Of a stretch of 64,000 nt of DNA, positions 34,665-43,226 are shown piece by piece; position 1 is the first letter of the stretch; the number at the start of each line of letters is the position of its first letter. The translations under genes and the position numbers were made by a program. Origin of the DNA: Pararhizobium qamdonense (GTDB lineage Bacteria; Pseudomonadota; Alphaproteobacteria; Rhizobiales; Rhizobiaceae); contig NZ_CP119566.1 of assembly GCF_029277445.1 (NCBI RefSeq), forward strand, positions 3,536,001 through 3,600,000. Reading direction: 5' to 3'. A model generated the notes under the pieces. It ran no database searches and was not told the origin of the DNA. It saw only the letters and a list, made by a program, of their open reading frames with translations.

Positions 34665-34713
34665 GGTTTTTCAGCGAGAACCGGCACCGCCCACCTCCGT
34701 CAGCTGAAAAACC
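34665..34713. terminator. Inverted repeat between convergent genes
   Basis: GGTTTTTCAGC (34665-34675) and its exact complement GCTGAAAAACC (34703-34713) flank a 27-base GC-rich loop, between the HAD and lipoprotein stops. It may act as a bidirectional 3'-end structure, but lacks a clean T tract. Confidence 0.35.
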
Positions 34714-34760
34714 GGCACAAAACCTCGCGCCGGCTTTTCACAATTAGGCAAAAATACCGC

Positions 34761-35315
34761 TTATTTCTTCTTCTTCGCCGCAGCCGGGCCCTCGTCGAAG
34801 CCGATATAGACCTTGGCGAAATCGCCGGCGCCGCCGGGGAGTGCGATGTTGGTCTTGGTGAAGATGAACTGGGTGGTGCCGACGCCGGTGGGGACTTCGA
34901 CGGGGTATTGTGTCAACTCCGAATAGAGCGTGTTCTTGCCGTCGGTTGCGGCGACGCGGATCGGCAGGTTGACGGTGCCGGCGCCACCGGCAGGGCCTGC
35001 AACGACGCGGCCCTGGACGACGACGGTCATGACCAGCTGGCTCTCGTTCTGGACGCATTGGCGGGTCGTGTCGGCGAGCGACGCCTGGTAGACGATCTTG
35101 GTCGGATCGTCCTTGGCGCCCTTGGCATAGGTCCGGTAATTGGCGGTGCCATCGAGCAGGTAGACCTGCGGGCATGTGCCCTGGATGACGGCCGGTGTCG
35201 GTGCTGCCGCATTGCCGCCGGCGTCGATCGCGCCGCCCGTGTCTGTCTTGTTGCAGCCTGCGATGACCACGAGAAGCGAAATTCCGAGAAGACGGATGGA
35301 AACTTTACCAAACAC
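34761..35315 (-). CDS. Hypothetical lipoprotein
   Basis: A 184-residue exported protein. GTG 35315 gives a compact signal peptide (FGKVSIRLLGISLLVVIAGC) with a lipobox IAGC; AGGGGGT lies upstream. The open frame continues to 35402, but the extra segment is not signal-like. The mature part is strand-rich (LVMTVVVQGRVVAGP, VNLPIRVAATDG, TQFIFTKTNIALP) and has two more Cys (GTCPQVYLL, TRQCVQNE) that may pair. It ends in a Lys tail (AAAKKKK). I do not know a function; it looks like a conserved alphaproteobacterial envelope lipoprotein. Confidence 0.72.
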   Translation of the reverse strand: MFGKVSIRLLGISLLVVIAGCNKTDTGGAIDAGGNAAAPTPAVIQGTCPQVYLLDGTANYRTYAKGAKDDPTKIVYQASLADTTRQCVQNESQLVMTVVVQGRVVAGPAGGAGTVNLPIRVAATDGKNTLYSELTQYPVEVPTGVGTTQFIFTKTNIALPGGAGDFAKVYIGFDEGPAAAKKKK

Positions 35316-35657
35316 CTGACTTGACCCCCTGCCTTGCACAAATTGATGCCGCAGGCGTGACTGACCGCAAAATAAGGTATTTTTCGGTTTTCTGCCCTGC
35401 AACTTGAGCCTTTCAAGACCCTTGGCGATGGTCTATAGCAGCGACGCATTGAAAAATCGATTGGAGTCTGATGCCGCAACGCCAATTTTTCAGCGCGCGC
35501 TGAAAGGGCCGGTGACAGACGAAAATCCGATATTTCCGTCAGCTTTGCCAAGGGCTGACGCAAAGAGAACCGCAATTCCCGCCCGCTTCCACTAGGGTGC
35601 GGCTCAATTCCCGCCGCAACGTCTGCGGCAGCAAACAGACGACGAAGGATGGTCACG
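35316..35657. other. Divergent promoter region, lipoprotein / thrC
   Basis: 342 bases between divergent starts. It holds no supported gene; it must contain the thrC promoter on plus and the lipoprotein promoter on minus. The thrC ribosome-binding site (AAGG at 35645-35648) is at the right edge. I looked for leader-peptide or riboswitch features and found none that I trust. Confidence 0.4.
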
Positions 35658-37055
35658 GTGAAGTATATCTCGACGCGGGGCGAAGCCCCTTCGCTGGGTT
35701 TTTGCGATGCGCTTCTGGCGGGCCTTGGCCGCGACGGCGGGCTTTACGTGCCGGAACAATGGCCAAGCTTCACCAAAAAGGAAATCCGGGCGCTGCGCGG
35801 ACAATCCTACCAGGATATCGCGTTCACGGTTCTGAGCCCCTTCATCGACGGTGAAATCCCTGACGCCACGTTCCGCGCGATGATCGACGAGGCCTATTCG
35901 ACCTTCCGCCATCCGGCCATCGCGCCGGTCGTCCAGACCGGGGCGAACGCCTTCATCATGGAGCTTTTCCACGGCTCGACGCTCGCCTTCAAGGATGTGG
36001 CGATGCAGCTTTTGGCGCGGCTGATGGATCATGTTCTGACGGAGCGAAACGAACGCGCCACCATCGTCGGCGCCACATCGGGCGATACCGGCGGTGCCGC
36101 GATCGACGCCTTTGCCGGACGCGACCGTACCGATATCTTCATCCTCTTTCCGCATAGCAAGGTCTCGCCGGTGCAGCAGCGCCAGATGACCACCTCGGCG
36201 GCCAGCAATGTCCACGCGGTGGCGATCAACGGCAATTTCGACGATTGCCAGAGCCTCGTCAAAGAGATGTTCAACGACATTTCCTTCCGCGACAGCGTGG
36301 CGCTCTCCGGCGTCAACTCGATCAACTGGGCCCGGATCATGGCCCAGATCGTCTATTATTTCACCACGGCTCTGGCGCTCGGCGGTCCCGACCGGATGGT
36401 GTCGTTCACCGTTCCGACCGGCAATTTCGGCGATATTTTTGCCGGTTACGTGGCCCGCCAGATGGGCCTGCCGATCGACAAGCTGGTCGTTGCTACCAAC
36501 GAGAACGATATTGTCGCCCGCACGCTGGAGACCGGCCGCTACGAGATGCGCGACGTCAAGGCGACCACCTCGCCATCGATGGATATCCAGATCTCGTCGA
36601 ATTTCGAACGGCTGCTGTTCGAGGCCTATGGACGCGACGCTTCCAAGGTGCGCGGCGCCATGGCCAGCCTGAAGCAGTCCGGCTCCTTCGACATCGAGGA
36701 GGATGCGCTGAAATCCATCCGCAAGGTGTTTCGCGCGGGGCGCGCCACCGAGAAGGAAGTGGCCAAAACGATCGCCAGGACGCTGGAGACCACCGGCTAT
36801 CTTCTCGATCCGCATACGGCGATCGGCGTCTTCGTTGCCAACAAGCACGAGACATCCAGCGTTCCCATGGTGACGCTTGCGACCGCGCATCCGGCAAAAT
36901 TCCCGGCCGCAGTTAAATCGGCCTGTGGTATTGACCCGGCGCTTCCAACGTGGCTTGCTAATCTGATGGTCAGGGAGGAGCGTTTCGACGTTCTTGACGC
37001 CGAGCTAAAAGCTGTTGAAACCTTTATCAATGAGCGGGCCCGCATCCGGAAATAA
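35658..37055 (+). CDS. thrC: Threonine synthase
   Basis: A 465-residue PLP enzyme converting O-phosphohomoserine to threonine, the last step of threonine synthesis in the cytoplasm. The N-terminus (KYISTRGEAPSLGFCDALLAGLGRDGGLYVP) is diagnostic; the PLP lysine is in FHGSTLAFKDVAMQLL (Lys112); the phosphate-binding region is SGDTGGAAI. The length fits the long threonine-synthase class. GTG 35658 with AAGG nine bases upstream is preferred over ATG 35649, which sits directly on that site. An M16 peptidase gene follows by 16 bases, as usual in Rhizobiaceae. The partner thrB lies at 49-50 kb. Confidence 0.95.
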   Translation: MKYISTRGEAPSLGFCDALLAGLGRDGGLYVPEQWPSFTKKEIRALRGQSYQDIAFTVLSPFIDGEIPDATFRAMIDEAYSTFRHPAIAPVVQTGANAFIMELFHGSTLAFKDVAMQLLARLMDHVLTERNERATIVGATSGDTGGAAIDAFAGRDRTDIFILFPHSKVSPVQQRQMTTSAASNVHAVAINGNFDDCQSLVKEMFNDISFRDSVALSGVNSINWARIMAQIVYYFTTALALGGPDRMVSFTVPTGNFGDIFAGYVARQMGLPIDKLVVATNENDIVARTLETGRYEMRDVKATTSPSMDIQISSNFERLLFEAYGRDASKVRGAMASLKQSGSFDIEEDALKSIRKVFRAGRATEKEVAKTIARTLETTGYLLDPHTAIGVFVANKHETSSVPMVTLATAHPAKFPAAVKSACGIDPALPTWLANLMVREERFDVLDAELKAVETFINERARIRK

Positions 37056-37071
37056 GGACGCAGAAAGACGT

Positions 37072-38373
37072 ATGATGAAAGTTGAGTGCACCCGGCTTCA
37101 ATCCGGGTTGACGGTCGTCACCGAGAACATGCCGCATCTTGAAAGCGTCGCACTCGGGGTCTGGATCAAATCCGGTTCACGCGATGAAACCACGGACGAG
37201 CACGGAATTGCCCATCTGCTGGAACATATGGCGTTCAAAGGCACAGCACGGCGCACGGCCCGCGACATTGCCGAGCAGATCGAAAATGTCGGCGGCGAGG
37301 TCAACGCCGCGACGTCAACCGAAACCACCTCCTACTACGCCCGCATTCTTCAGGACGACGTTCCGCTCGCGGTCGATATTCTCGCCGACATCCTGACGGA
37401 ATCCTCCTTCGACGAGGACGAGCTGCAGCGCGAAAAGCAGGTCATCCTGCAGGAAATCGGCGCCGCCAACGACACGCCCGACGATGTCGTCTTCGACAAA
37501 TTCGCCGAAACCGCCTTTGCCAACCAGACGATCGGCCGCCCGATCCTCGGCACGCCGGAAACGGTTCTATCCTTCACGCCCGAACAGATCCGCACCTATC
37601 TCGACCGCAACTACACCACAGACCGCATGTTCGTCGTCGGTGCCGGTGCAATCGATCATGATAGCTTTGTGCGACAGGTTGAAGACCGTTTTTCCAGCCT
37701 GCCGCAAAAGCCGGTGGCGTCGCCTGTTGCCGAGACCGCCCATTATACCGGCGGCGACGTGCGCGAAGGCCGCGACCTGATGGATGCGCAGGTTCTGCTC
37801 GGCTTCGAGGGCAAGGCCTACCATGCCCGCGATTTCTACTGTTCGCAGATCCTTGCCAATATTCTCGGCGGCGGCATGTCGTCCCGGCTGTTCCAGGAGG
37901 TGCGCGAGCATCGCGGCCTGTGCTATTCGGTCTATGCCTTCCACTGGGGCTTTTCCGATACCGGCATTTTCGGCGTGCATGCGGCGACCGGCGGCGAGAA
38001 CCTGCCGGAACTGATGCCCGTCATCATCGATGAGCTGCGCAAGTCCTCGATGAATATCGAGCAGCAGGAAATCGACCGCGCCCGCGCGCAGATCCGGGCC
38101 CAGCTTTTGATGGGGCAGGAAAGCCCGGCAGCGCGCGCCGGCCAGATTGCCCGCCAGATGATGCTCTATGGCCGCCCGATCCCGAATGAGGAACTCATGG
38201 AGCGCCTGTCCGGTATCACCGTGGAACGCCTGACGGATCTTGCCGGCCGCTTGTTCTTCGACACGGTACCGACGCTGTCGGCGATCGGTCCGGTCGAGAA
38301 GCTGGCGCCGATGGGCGATATTCTGGGTGCACTGTCCAACAAGGCCGTCCGGGCTCGGGCTGCCAACGGCTAA
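37072..38373 (+). CDS. M16-family zinc peptidase
   Basis: A 433-residue pitrilysin-family peptidase related to the mitochondrial processing peptidase beta subunit. The inverted zinc motif HLLEH is at 48-52 (GIAHLLEHMAFKGT) with the downstream Glu in REKQVILQEIG; the C-terminal half has the RREHRGLCYSV-type region (EVREHRGLCYSVYAF) and the glycine-rich loop GGGMSSRLFQ. It is predicted to be soluble, without a signal peptide. ATG 37072 is followed directly by ATG 37075. It lies between thrC and a GNAT gene, a conserved rhizobial order; cotranscription with thrC is likely. Confidence 0.92.
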   Translation: MMKVECTRLQSGLTVVTENMPHLESVALGVWIKSGSRDETTDEHGIAHLLEHMAFKGTARRTARDIAEQIENVGGEVNAATSTETTSYYARILQDDVPLAVDILADILTESSFDEDELQREKQVILQEIGAANDTPDDVVFDKFAETAFANQTIGRPILGTPETVLSFTPEQIRTYLDRNYTTDRMFVVGAGAIDHDSFVRQVEDRFSSLPQKPVASPVAETAHYTGGDVREGRDLMDAQVLLGFEGKAYHARDFYCSQILANILGGGMSSRLFQEVREHRGLCYSVYAFHWGFSDTGIFGVHAATGGENLPELMPVIIDELRKSSMNIEQQEIDRARAQIRAQLLMGQESPAARAGQIARQMMLYGRPIPNEELMERLSGITVERLTDLAGRLFFDTVPTLSAIGPVEKLAPMGDILGALSNKAVRARAANG

Positions 38374-38460
38374 TTCTTTTCTGATGAGCGACCTCCGGGC
38401 GTTCGCCGAGCGCCCGGCACTCTCGCATATGGTATCAACCCATCCGCTGCGGAGGCTTCC

Positions 38461-39072
38461 ATGACACGATCGGTGTTTCGGTTTCTGTCGAGGCAGCCGG
38501 GTCCGATCGAAATTGGCAATGCGGCGCACATGCTGCGCCTGCCCAAATCCACCGATTACCGCCAATGGTACCAGCTGCGCAGCGAAAGCCGCGCCTTTCT
38601 GGAGCCCTGGGAGCCGACATGGCGGGCCGACGAGATGACCGAAAGCGCCTTTCGCACCCGCGTCATCCGCAATGAACAGGAATTTTCCTCCGGCCAGGCC
38701 GTTCCCCTGTTCATCATTTCACGCGACGAAGACCAGCTGATCGGCGGCCTGACAATCGGCTATATCCGCCGGGGCGCCGCCCAATGCTGCATGATCGGCT
38801 ACTGGATGGGCGAAAGATTTGCCGGCAAGGGGCACATGGCGCAGGCCGTCAAGCTCGCAATCCCCTATATCTTTTCGAGCCTTCAGTTGCACCGTATTGA
38901 AGCAGCCTGTATTCCCGAGAACCACAGAAGCATCCGGCTCCTTGAAAAGGCCGGGTTTCAGCGCGAAGGCTATTTGCGGGAATACCTGAAAATCAACGGG
39001 CAATGGCGGGATCATCTGATGTTTTCCCTCCTCTCGCAGGACAGCATGCAACATAAGAATTCGAGTGATTGA
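38461..39072 (+). CDS. GNAT acetyltransferase, RimJ/RimL type
   Basis: A 203-residue GNAT enzyme. The RimJ-like acceptor region is seen in MLRLPKSTDYRQWYQLRSESRAFLEPWEPTW; the acetyl-CoA-binding motif A is YWMGERFAGKGHMAQAVKLAIPYIF (Q/R-x-x-G-x-G/A), followed by RIEAACIPENHRSIRLLEKAGFQREGYL, typical of N-terminal or protein acetyltransferases. The substrate may be a ribosomal protein by homology; this is not certain. Its stop overlaps the ATG of the next gene (TGATG), suggesting coupling with the GGDEF-EAL gene. Confidence 0.9.
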   Translation: MTRSVFRFLSRQPGPIEIGNAAHMLRLPKSTDYRQWYQLRSESRAFLEPWEPTWRADEMTESAFRTRVIRNEQEFSSGQAVPLFIISRDEDQLIGGLTIGYIRRGAAQCCMIGYWMGERFAGKGHMAQAVKLAIPYIFSSLQLHRIEAACIPENHRSIRLLEKAGFQREGYLREYLKINGQWRDHLMFSLLSQDSMQHKNSSD

Positions 39073-41984
39073 TGTTTTTGACCCGCCTGCCACCTCACCC
39101 GTCAGCACGCAGACTTTTGGCGCTTCTCACCGCCATGATGATCGCGTTCTGCCTGATCGGGAGCGGTGCTGCGCTTGCCACCGAGCCAGTCAAGATTTCA
39201 CGCGAGGACACGGCGCTTGATCTGACGGCAACGACGGAAATCTATACCGGCCGCGGCGAAGCCTTCCAGGTTTCGACGGCGCCCGGCACAGACGGCATCG
39301 TACGGCGCATCGAGGTTCGCTCCAGCGCCGACAACCATCAGGGCGACTGGGCGGTGTTTGCGCTGGCCAACGTGTCGGAAGAGCAGCTGGAGCGCGTCAT
39401 CGTCGCCCCGCATTTCCGTCTGGTGAATTCGAAGCTGTTCTGGCCGGACCTTGGCTCGCAGCGCATCCTGTCGATCACCCCGAGCGAGGGGTTTGCGCTC
39501 GACCGCCAGCCGAGCGACGAGGCCGACGTGTTCCGCATCACGCTCAATCCCGGTTCGGTCATCACCTTCGTCGCCGAACTTGCCGGGCCTGACCTGCCGC
39601 AGATCTATCTCTGGCAGCCGGACGCCTACAAGGACACGGTAAACGCGTTCACGCTCTATCGCGGCATCGTGCTGGGCATTGCCGGCCTCTTGGCCGTGTT
39701 CCTCACCATTCTCTTCGTCGTCAAGGGAACCTCGATGCTGCCGGCGACGGCGGCACTGGCCTGGGCGGTGCTTGCCTATATCTGCGTCGATTTCGGCTTC
39801 CTGTCGAAACTGATCTCGATCACCGCAGGCGACGAGCGCATCTGGCGCGCAGGCAGCGAGGTGTTTCTCGCCGCCGGTCTTGTCATCTTCCTGTTCACCT
39901 ATCTCAACCTCAACCGCTGGCACCAGCACCTGAGCTATGCGACGCTCGCCTGGATCCTCGGACTTGGCCTTTTGTTCGGCGTAGCGATTTACGACCCGGC
40001 GATCGCGTCCGGTATTGCCCGCCTCTCGTTTGCGCTGACCGGTACTGCCGGCATCGTGCTGATCGCCTATCTCGGCTTCAACCGCTATGACCGCGCCATC
40101 CTTCTGGTGCCGGCCTGGCTTCTGATCCTCGTCTGGCTGTTTGGCGCCTGGCTGACCGTCACCGGACAGCTGGCCAACGATATCGTCCAGCCGGCGCTTG
40201 GCGGCGGCCTGGTTCTGATCGTGCTTCTGATCGGCTTCACGGTGATGCAGCATGCCTTTGCCGGCGGCGCCTATAGCCAGGGGCTGTTTTCGGACCTGGA
40301 GCGCCAGTCGCTGGCGCTGACCGGTTCGGGCGATACCGTCTGGGACTGGGACGTGGCGCGCGACCGTGTCGTCACCATCCCGGATATTTCCGGCCAGCTC
40401 GGCCTCTCGCCCGGCACCATGCACGGCGCTGCCCGCAACTGGCTGCCGAGGCTGCATCCCGACGACCGCGACCGGTTCCGCGCCACGCTTGACGTGCTTC
40501 TGGAACATCGCAGGGGCCGTCTCAACCACGAGTTCCGCGTGCGCGCCGAAGACGGGCATTATCACTGGCTCTCGATCCGCGCCCGCCCGGTGCTCGGCGC
40601 CAACGGCGAAATCATCCGCTGCGTCGGCACGATCGTCGATATTACCGAGCAGAAGAATTCGATCGACCGGCTGCTGCACAATGCGCTGAACGACAACCTC
40701 ACGGGCCTGCCGAACCGGCAGATTTTCCTCGACCGGCTGCAATCGCTTCTGTCGCTGGCACCAGGCTCGACGGCTGTGCGCCCCACCGTTATCACCATCG
40801 ATATCGACCGCTACAAGCAGGTCAACGACATGCTTGGCATTGCCGCCGGCGACAATATCCTGATCGCGCTGACCCGCCGCCTGCGCCGCCTGGTCAAGCC
40901 TCAGGACACGCTGGCGCGGCTTGGCGGCGACGAATTCGGGCTGATCCTGATGTCGGAGCGCGACACGGCCAAGGTCGCCGATTTTGCCGATGCCGTTTCC
41001 AAGGCGATTATGGTACCGCTCAATTTCGGCAACAAAGAAATCAACCTGACGGCCTCGATCGGCCTCGTCTCCTGGGTCGATCAGCAGGAAAATGCAGCCG
41101 GCCTGCTTGACGATGCCGAGCTTGCGATGTTCCGCGCCAAGAAGGCCGGCGGCAACCGCGTCGAACCCTTCCGCCCGGCCTTCCGCGCCTCGGGCACCGA
41201 CCGCCTGCAGCTCGAAACCGACCTGCGCCGCGCCATCGAGCGCAAGGAACTCAGCCTCGTCTATCAGCCGATCGTGCGCCTGGTCGATGCCGAAATTGCC
41301 GGCTTCGAGGCGTTGATGCGCTGGGAACATCCCAAGCGTGGCAGCATCTCGCCGTCGGAATTCATTCCGATCGCCGAAAATTCCGATCTGATCAACGAGC
41401 TCGGCATGTTCGCCTTCGAAAAGGCCACCAGCGACCTGACCGAATGGCAGATCCAGACCGGCGAGCTGCCGATCTTCGTTTCCGTCAACCTGTCGAGCGC
41501 GCAACTGCTCAACAACGAACTCTATGACGACATCCGTGCGGTCTTGAACAAGAACCATTGCGATCCGCATAAGGTGAAGGTGGAACTGACCGAATCCGTC
41601 GTCATGGAAAACCCGGAACAGGCGCGGCTTGTGCTGGAGAAGCTCAAGGATGCGGGCTTGCGGCTGGCGCTCGACGATTTCGGCACCGGCCATTCGTCGC
41701 TTGCCTACCTCACCCGCTTTCCGTTCGACACGATCAAGATCGACAAGTCGCTGGTCCGCGACCCCAGCGACAAACGCTCCATCCTCCTGCGCTCCGTCAT
41801 CACCATGGCCCGCGAACTGGAGATGCAGGTCGTCGCCGAAGGCATCGAATCCGAGGAAGACGCCATCCAGCTCGCCCAGATGGGCTGCGATTTCGGCCAA
41901 AGCTTCCTCTTCGGCCCCCCCATCGGCTCGGACTCGATCCAGCGGCTGCTGAAGGAGAGGTTTCCGTTGATGAAGCGGGCGTGA
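39072..41984 (+). CDS. Membrane-bound GGDEF-EAL c-di-GMP enzyme
   Basis: A 970-residue signalling protein. In order: signal peptide (to about 40), a periplasmic strand-rich domain (about 40-190), seven or eight membrane helices (about 195-410), a PAS domain (about 415-535), GGDEF (about 540-695; RLGGDEF at about 617) and EAL (about 705-960; FEALMRWEHP at about 745). Both active-site motifs are intact, so cyclase and phosphodiesterase activity are each possible. The layout of periplasmic sensor plus 7TM resembles 7TMR-DISM receptors. It overlaps the GNAT stop by one base, consistent with cotranscription from thrC onward. Confidence 0.93.
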   Translation: MFLTRLPPHPSARRLLALLTAMMIAFCLIGSGAALATEPVKISREDTALDLTATTEIYTGRGEAFQVSTAPGTDGIVRRIEVRSSADNHQGDWAVFALANVSEEQLERVIVAPHFRLVNSKLFWPDLGSQRILSITPSEGFALDRQPSDEADVFRITLNPGSVITFVAELAGPDLPQIYLWQPDAYKDTVNAFTLYRGIVLGIAGLLAVFLTILFVVKGTSMLPATAALAWAVLAYICVDFGFLSKLISITAGDERIWRAGSEVFLAAGLVIFLFTYLNLNRWHQHLSYATLAWILGLGLLFGVAIYDPAIASGIARLSFALTGTAGIVLIAYLGFNRYDRAILLVPAWLLILVWLFGAWLTVTGQLANDIVQPALGGGLVLIVLLIGFTVMQHAFAGGAYSQGLFSDLERQSLALTGSGDTVWDWDVARDRVVTIPDISGQLGLSPGTMHGAARNWLPRLHPDDRDRFRATLDVLLEHRRGRLNHEFRVRAEDGHYHWLSIRARPVLGANGEIIRCVGTIVDITEQKNSIDRLLHNALNDNLTGLPNRQIFLDRLQSLLSLAPGSTAVRPTVITIDIDRYKQVNDMLGIAAGDNILIALTRRLRRLVKPQDTLARLGGDEFGLILMSERDTAKVADFADAVSKAIMVPLNFGNKEINLTASIGLVSWVDQQENAAGLLDDAELAMFRAKKAGGNRVEPFRPAFRASGTDRLQLETDLRRAIERKELSLVYQPIVRLVDAEIAGFEALMRWEHPKRGSISPSEFIPIAENSDLINELGMFAFEKATSDLTEWQIQTGELPIFVSVNLSSAQLLNNELYDDIRAVLNKNHCDPHKVKVELTESVVMENPEQARLVLEKLKDAGLRLALDDFGTGHSSLAYLTRFPFDTIKIDKSLVRDPSDKRSILLRSVITMARELEMQVVAEGIESEEDAIQLAQMGCDFGQSFLFGPPIGSDSIQRLLKERFPLMKRA

Positions 41985-42540
41985 GGCAGAGGGTGAATTT
42001 TGCTACGATGTAGCCAGTTCGACAGGCGTCAGCTTTGGCTGAAAGCGGTTACGAGAGGTAAGGCAATCACTTCAGACGTAGGAAGTGGACCCATACCGAC
42101 ATTCCTCGCTTCTGCATTTTGCGTCTGGTCGGTACTTTACAAGATGACGGCAAACCATCCGCTCGGAGCAAATCAATTGCATCAGTGCCCCGTTGAACAA
42201 ATGGCATTCATTCCGCTCCTGACTCTGTGTGGCTTCCCGAGCGACTCCGTACCCGCATCGCGGCTACGTTGGTGATGCCGCTCATAGTCCACGTACTCGG
42301 GTATACCCCTAGAACGACCAAAGCCACCCGCGAGGGTGGCTTGGCTTATGAGTCTCCTTGCGGAGAGACGGCGACCTCATCGGCCCCGCGAATGATCTAT
42401 ATTTAGCTTTGGACTCTGTCGTAGTCAACACCCATGAAGCCGTGCTGTATCGAGATCGATCACGCTGCGTCATCTCAGAGGCTTCCGTTCCGTCTTCGTT
42501 TGTACTGTTTCTACCGTCCCAGCAACGGCCGTTGATGGGG
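41985..42540. other. Poorly coding stretch, possible decayed foreign DNA
   Basis: 556 bases with no supported gene. Composition is less GC-rich than the flanks and the short open frames show no family features. It contains the stable hairpin at 42321-42342 and a 12-bp perfect palindrome CAACGGCCGTTG at 42523-42534. With the adjoining PemK-like gene it looks like an accessory segment between conserved genes. Confidence 0.4.
42321..42342. terminator. GNRA-loop hairpin
   Basis: AAGCCACCC and GGGTGGCTT form a perfect 9-bp stem closed by a GCGA tetraloop. No T tract follows. It may be a terminator for the minus-strand PemK-like gene or a remnant from mobile DNA. Confidence 0.35.
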
Positions 42541-42984
42541 TCACTCGGACGGCCGTGTTTTTGTAACTGCTACGTTCGCCGGCAGAGGTGGCACCCACCC
42601 CGCAATGATGGCATGCGCCTTCTGTAAAATCACCGTTAGTTCGTCACCCTTTAAACGCGGCGGAGTGTTGCTCACATTGTCGAGCCTGCTGGTTGCCACT
42701 GTCATGAGATGGTCACACACTACCCATGTACGCTTGCCATCAATCCTGCCTTGCATTTCGGCGCTGATCTCAATGGCGTTCGCATTCTTCGCGTTGTCGT
42801 CATCCGTAGTCATCGGCAATACCGTGACCTTACCGTGCAAGGTTGCGTTCTTGCTGACGACAACGACAGGGCGCTTTTTCCAGAATTCAGGGATATGGAT
42901 CACGTTTTCGGGGTGTAAGTCACACCAATAGATGTTTCCCACTTTGGGCGCAGCTTTTATACGTATTCCATACTTCGTTGCCAT
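42541..42984 (-). CDS. PemK/MazF-like toxin, apparently orphan
   Basis: A 147-residue protein of the PemK/MazF (CcdB-fold) mRNA-interferase family: VGNIYWCDLHPENVIHIPEFWKKRPVVVVSKN, then KVTVLPMTT and RTWVVCDHLMTVATSRLDN match the conserved strands and the RNA-binding groove. ATG 42984 is the best start; the frame extends upstream to 43029 through weaker starts. No antitoxin-like frame of 60 or more residues exists in the 240 bases upstream or just downstream, so it is either an orphan or pairs with an unrecognised very small antitoxin. Codon use is AT-richer than its neighbours'. Confidence 0.75.
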   Translation of the reverse strand: MATKYGIRIKAAPKVGNIYWCDLHPENVIHIPEFWKKRPVVVVSKNATLHGKVTVLPMTTDDDNAKNANAIEISAEMQGRIDGKRTWVVCDHLMTVATSRLDNVSNTPPRLKGDELTVILQKAHAIIAGWVPPLPANVAVTKTRPSE

Positions 42985-43111
42985 TGTTATGCCGTTGCGT
43001 GTCCAACAAGCGATAGCTCCGGATCGCAATTAGCCCGTTGTCCGCTTTTGGTGCAAGACAGACGAGGCGGCCGACGGTTATATGACCCAATTTGGTCACC
43101 CGACGAGCGAT

Positions 43112-43145
43112 CCGACGGCAACGTCTGTAGACAAACAGCCGTCGG
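43112..43145. repeat. Nested inverted repeat upstream of the PemK-like gene
   Basis: CCGACGGC (43112-43119) and GCCGTCGG (43138-43145) enclose an 18-base segment that itself contains the small palindrome GTCTGTAGAC. It lies in the 242-base gap (42985-43226) between two minus-strand genes, which otherwise holds nothing I can name. Confidence 0.4.
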
Positions 43146-43226
43146 CAGCACCTAAGCCACCAACGGCGTTTACGACGTAAAATCGGGATTTACGGCCTTC
43201 AGTCAAACGGCGGCCGATGTTCAACC

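Noticed and set aside
35316..35657. Threonine attenuator or leader peptide upstream of thrC
   Set aside because: No run of Thr/Ile codons in a short frame and no terminator/antiterminator pair was found.
41388..41900. Very long open frames on the minus strand opposite the GGDEF-EAL gene (about 900 codons from 39198 to 41900)
   Set aside because: High-GC antisense shadow of a gene whose domains and motifs are all on plus; the antisense product has no family resemblance.
42000..42275. Short plus frame of 91 codons in the low-coding stretch
   Set aside because: No ribosome-binding site, no family features and unusual composition; treated as non-coding.
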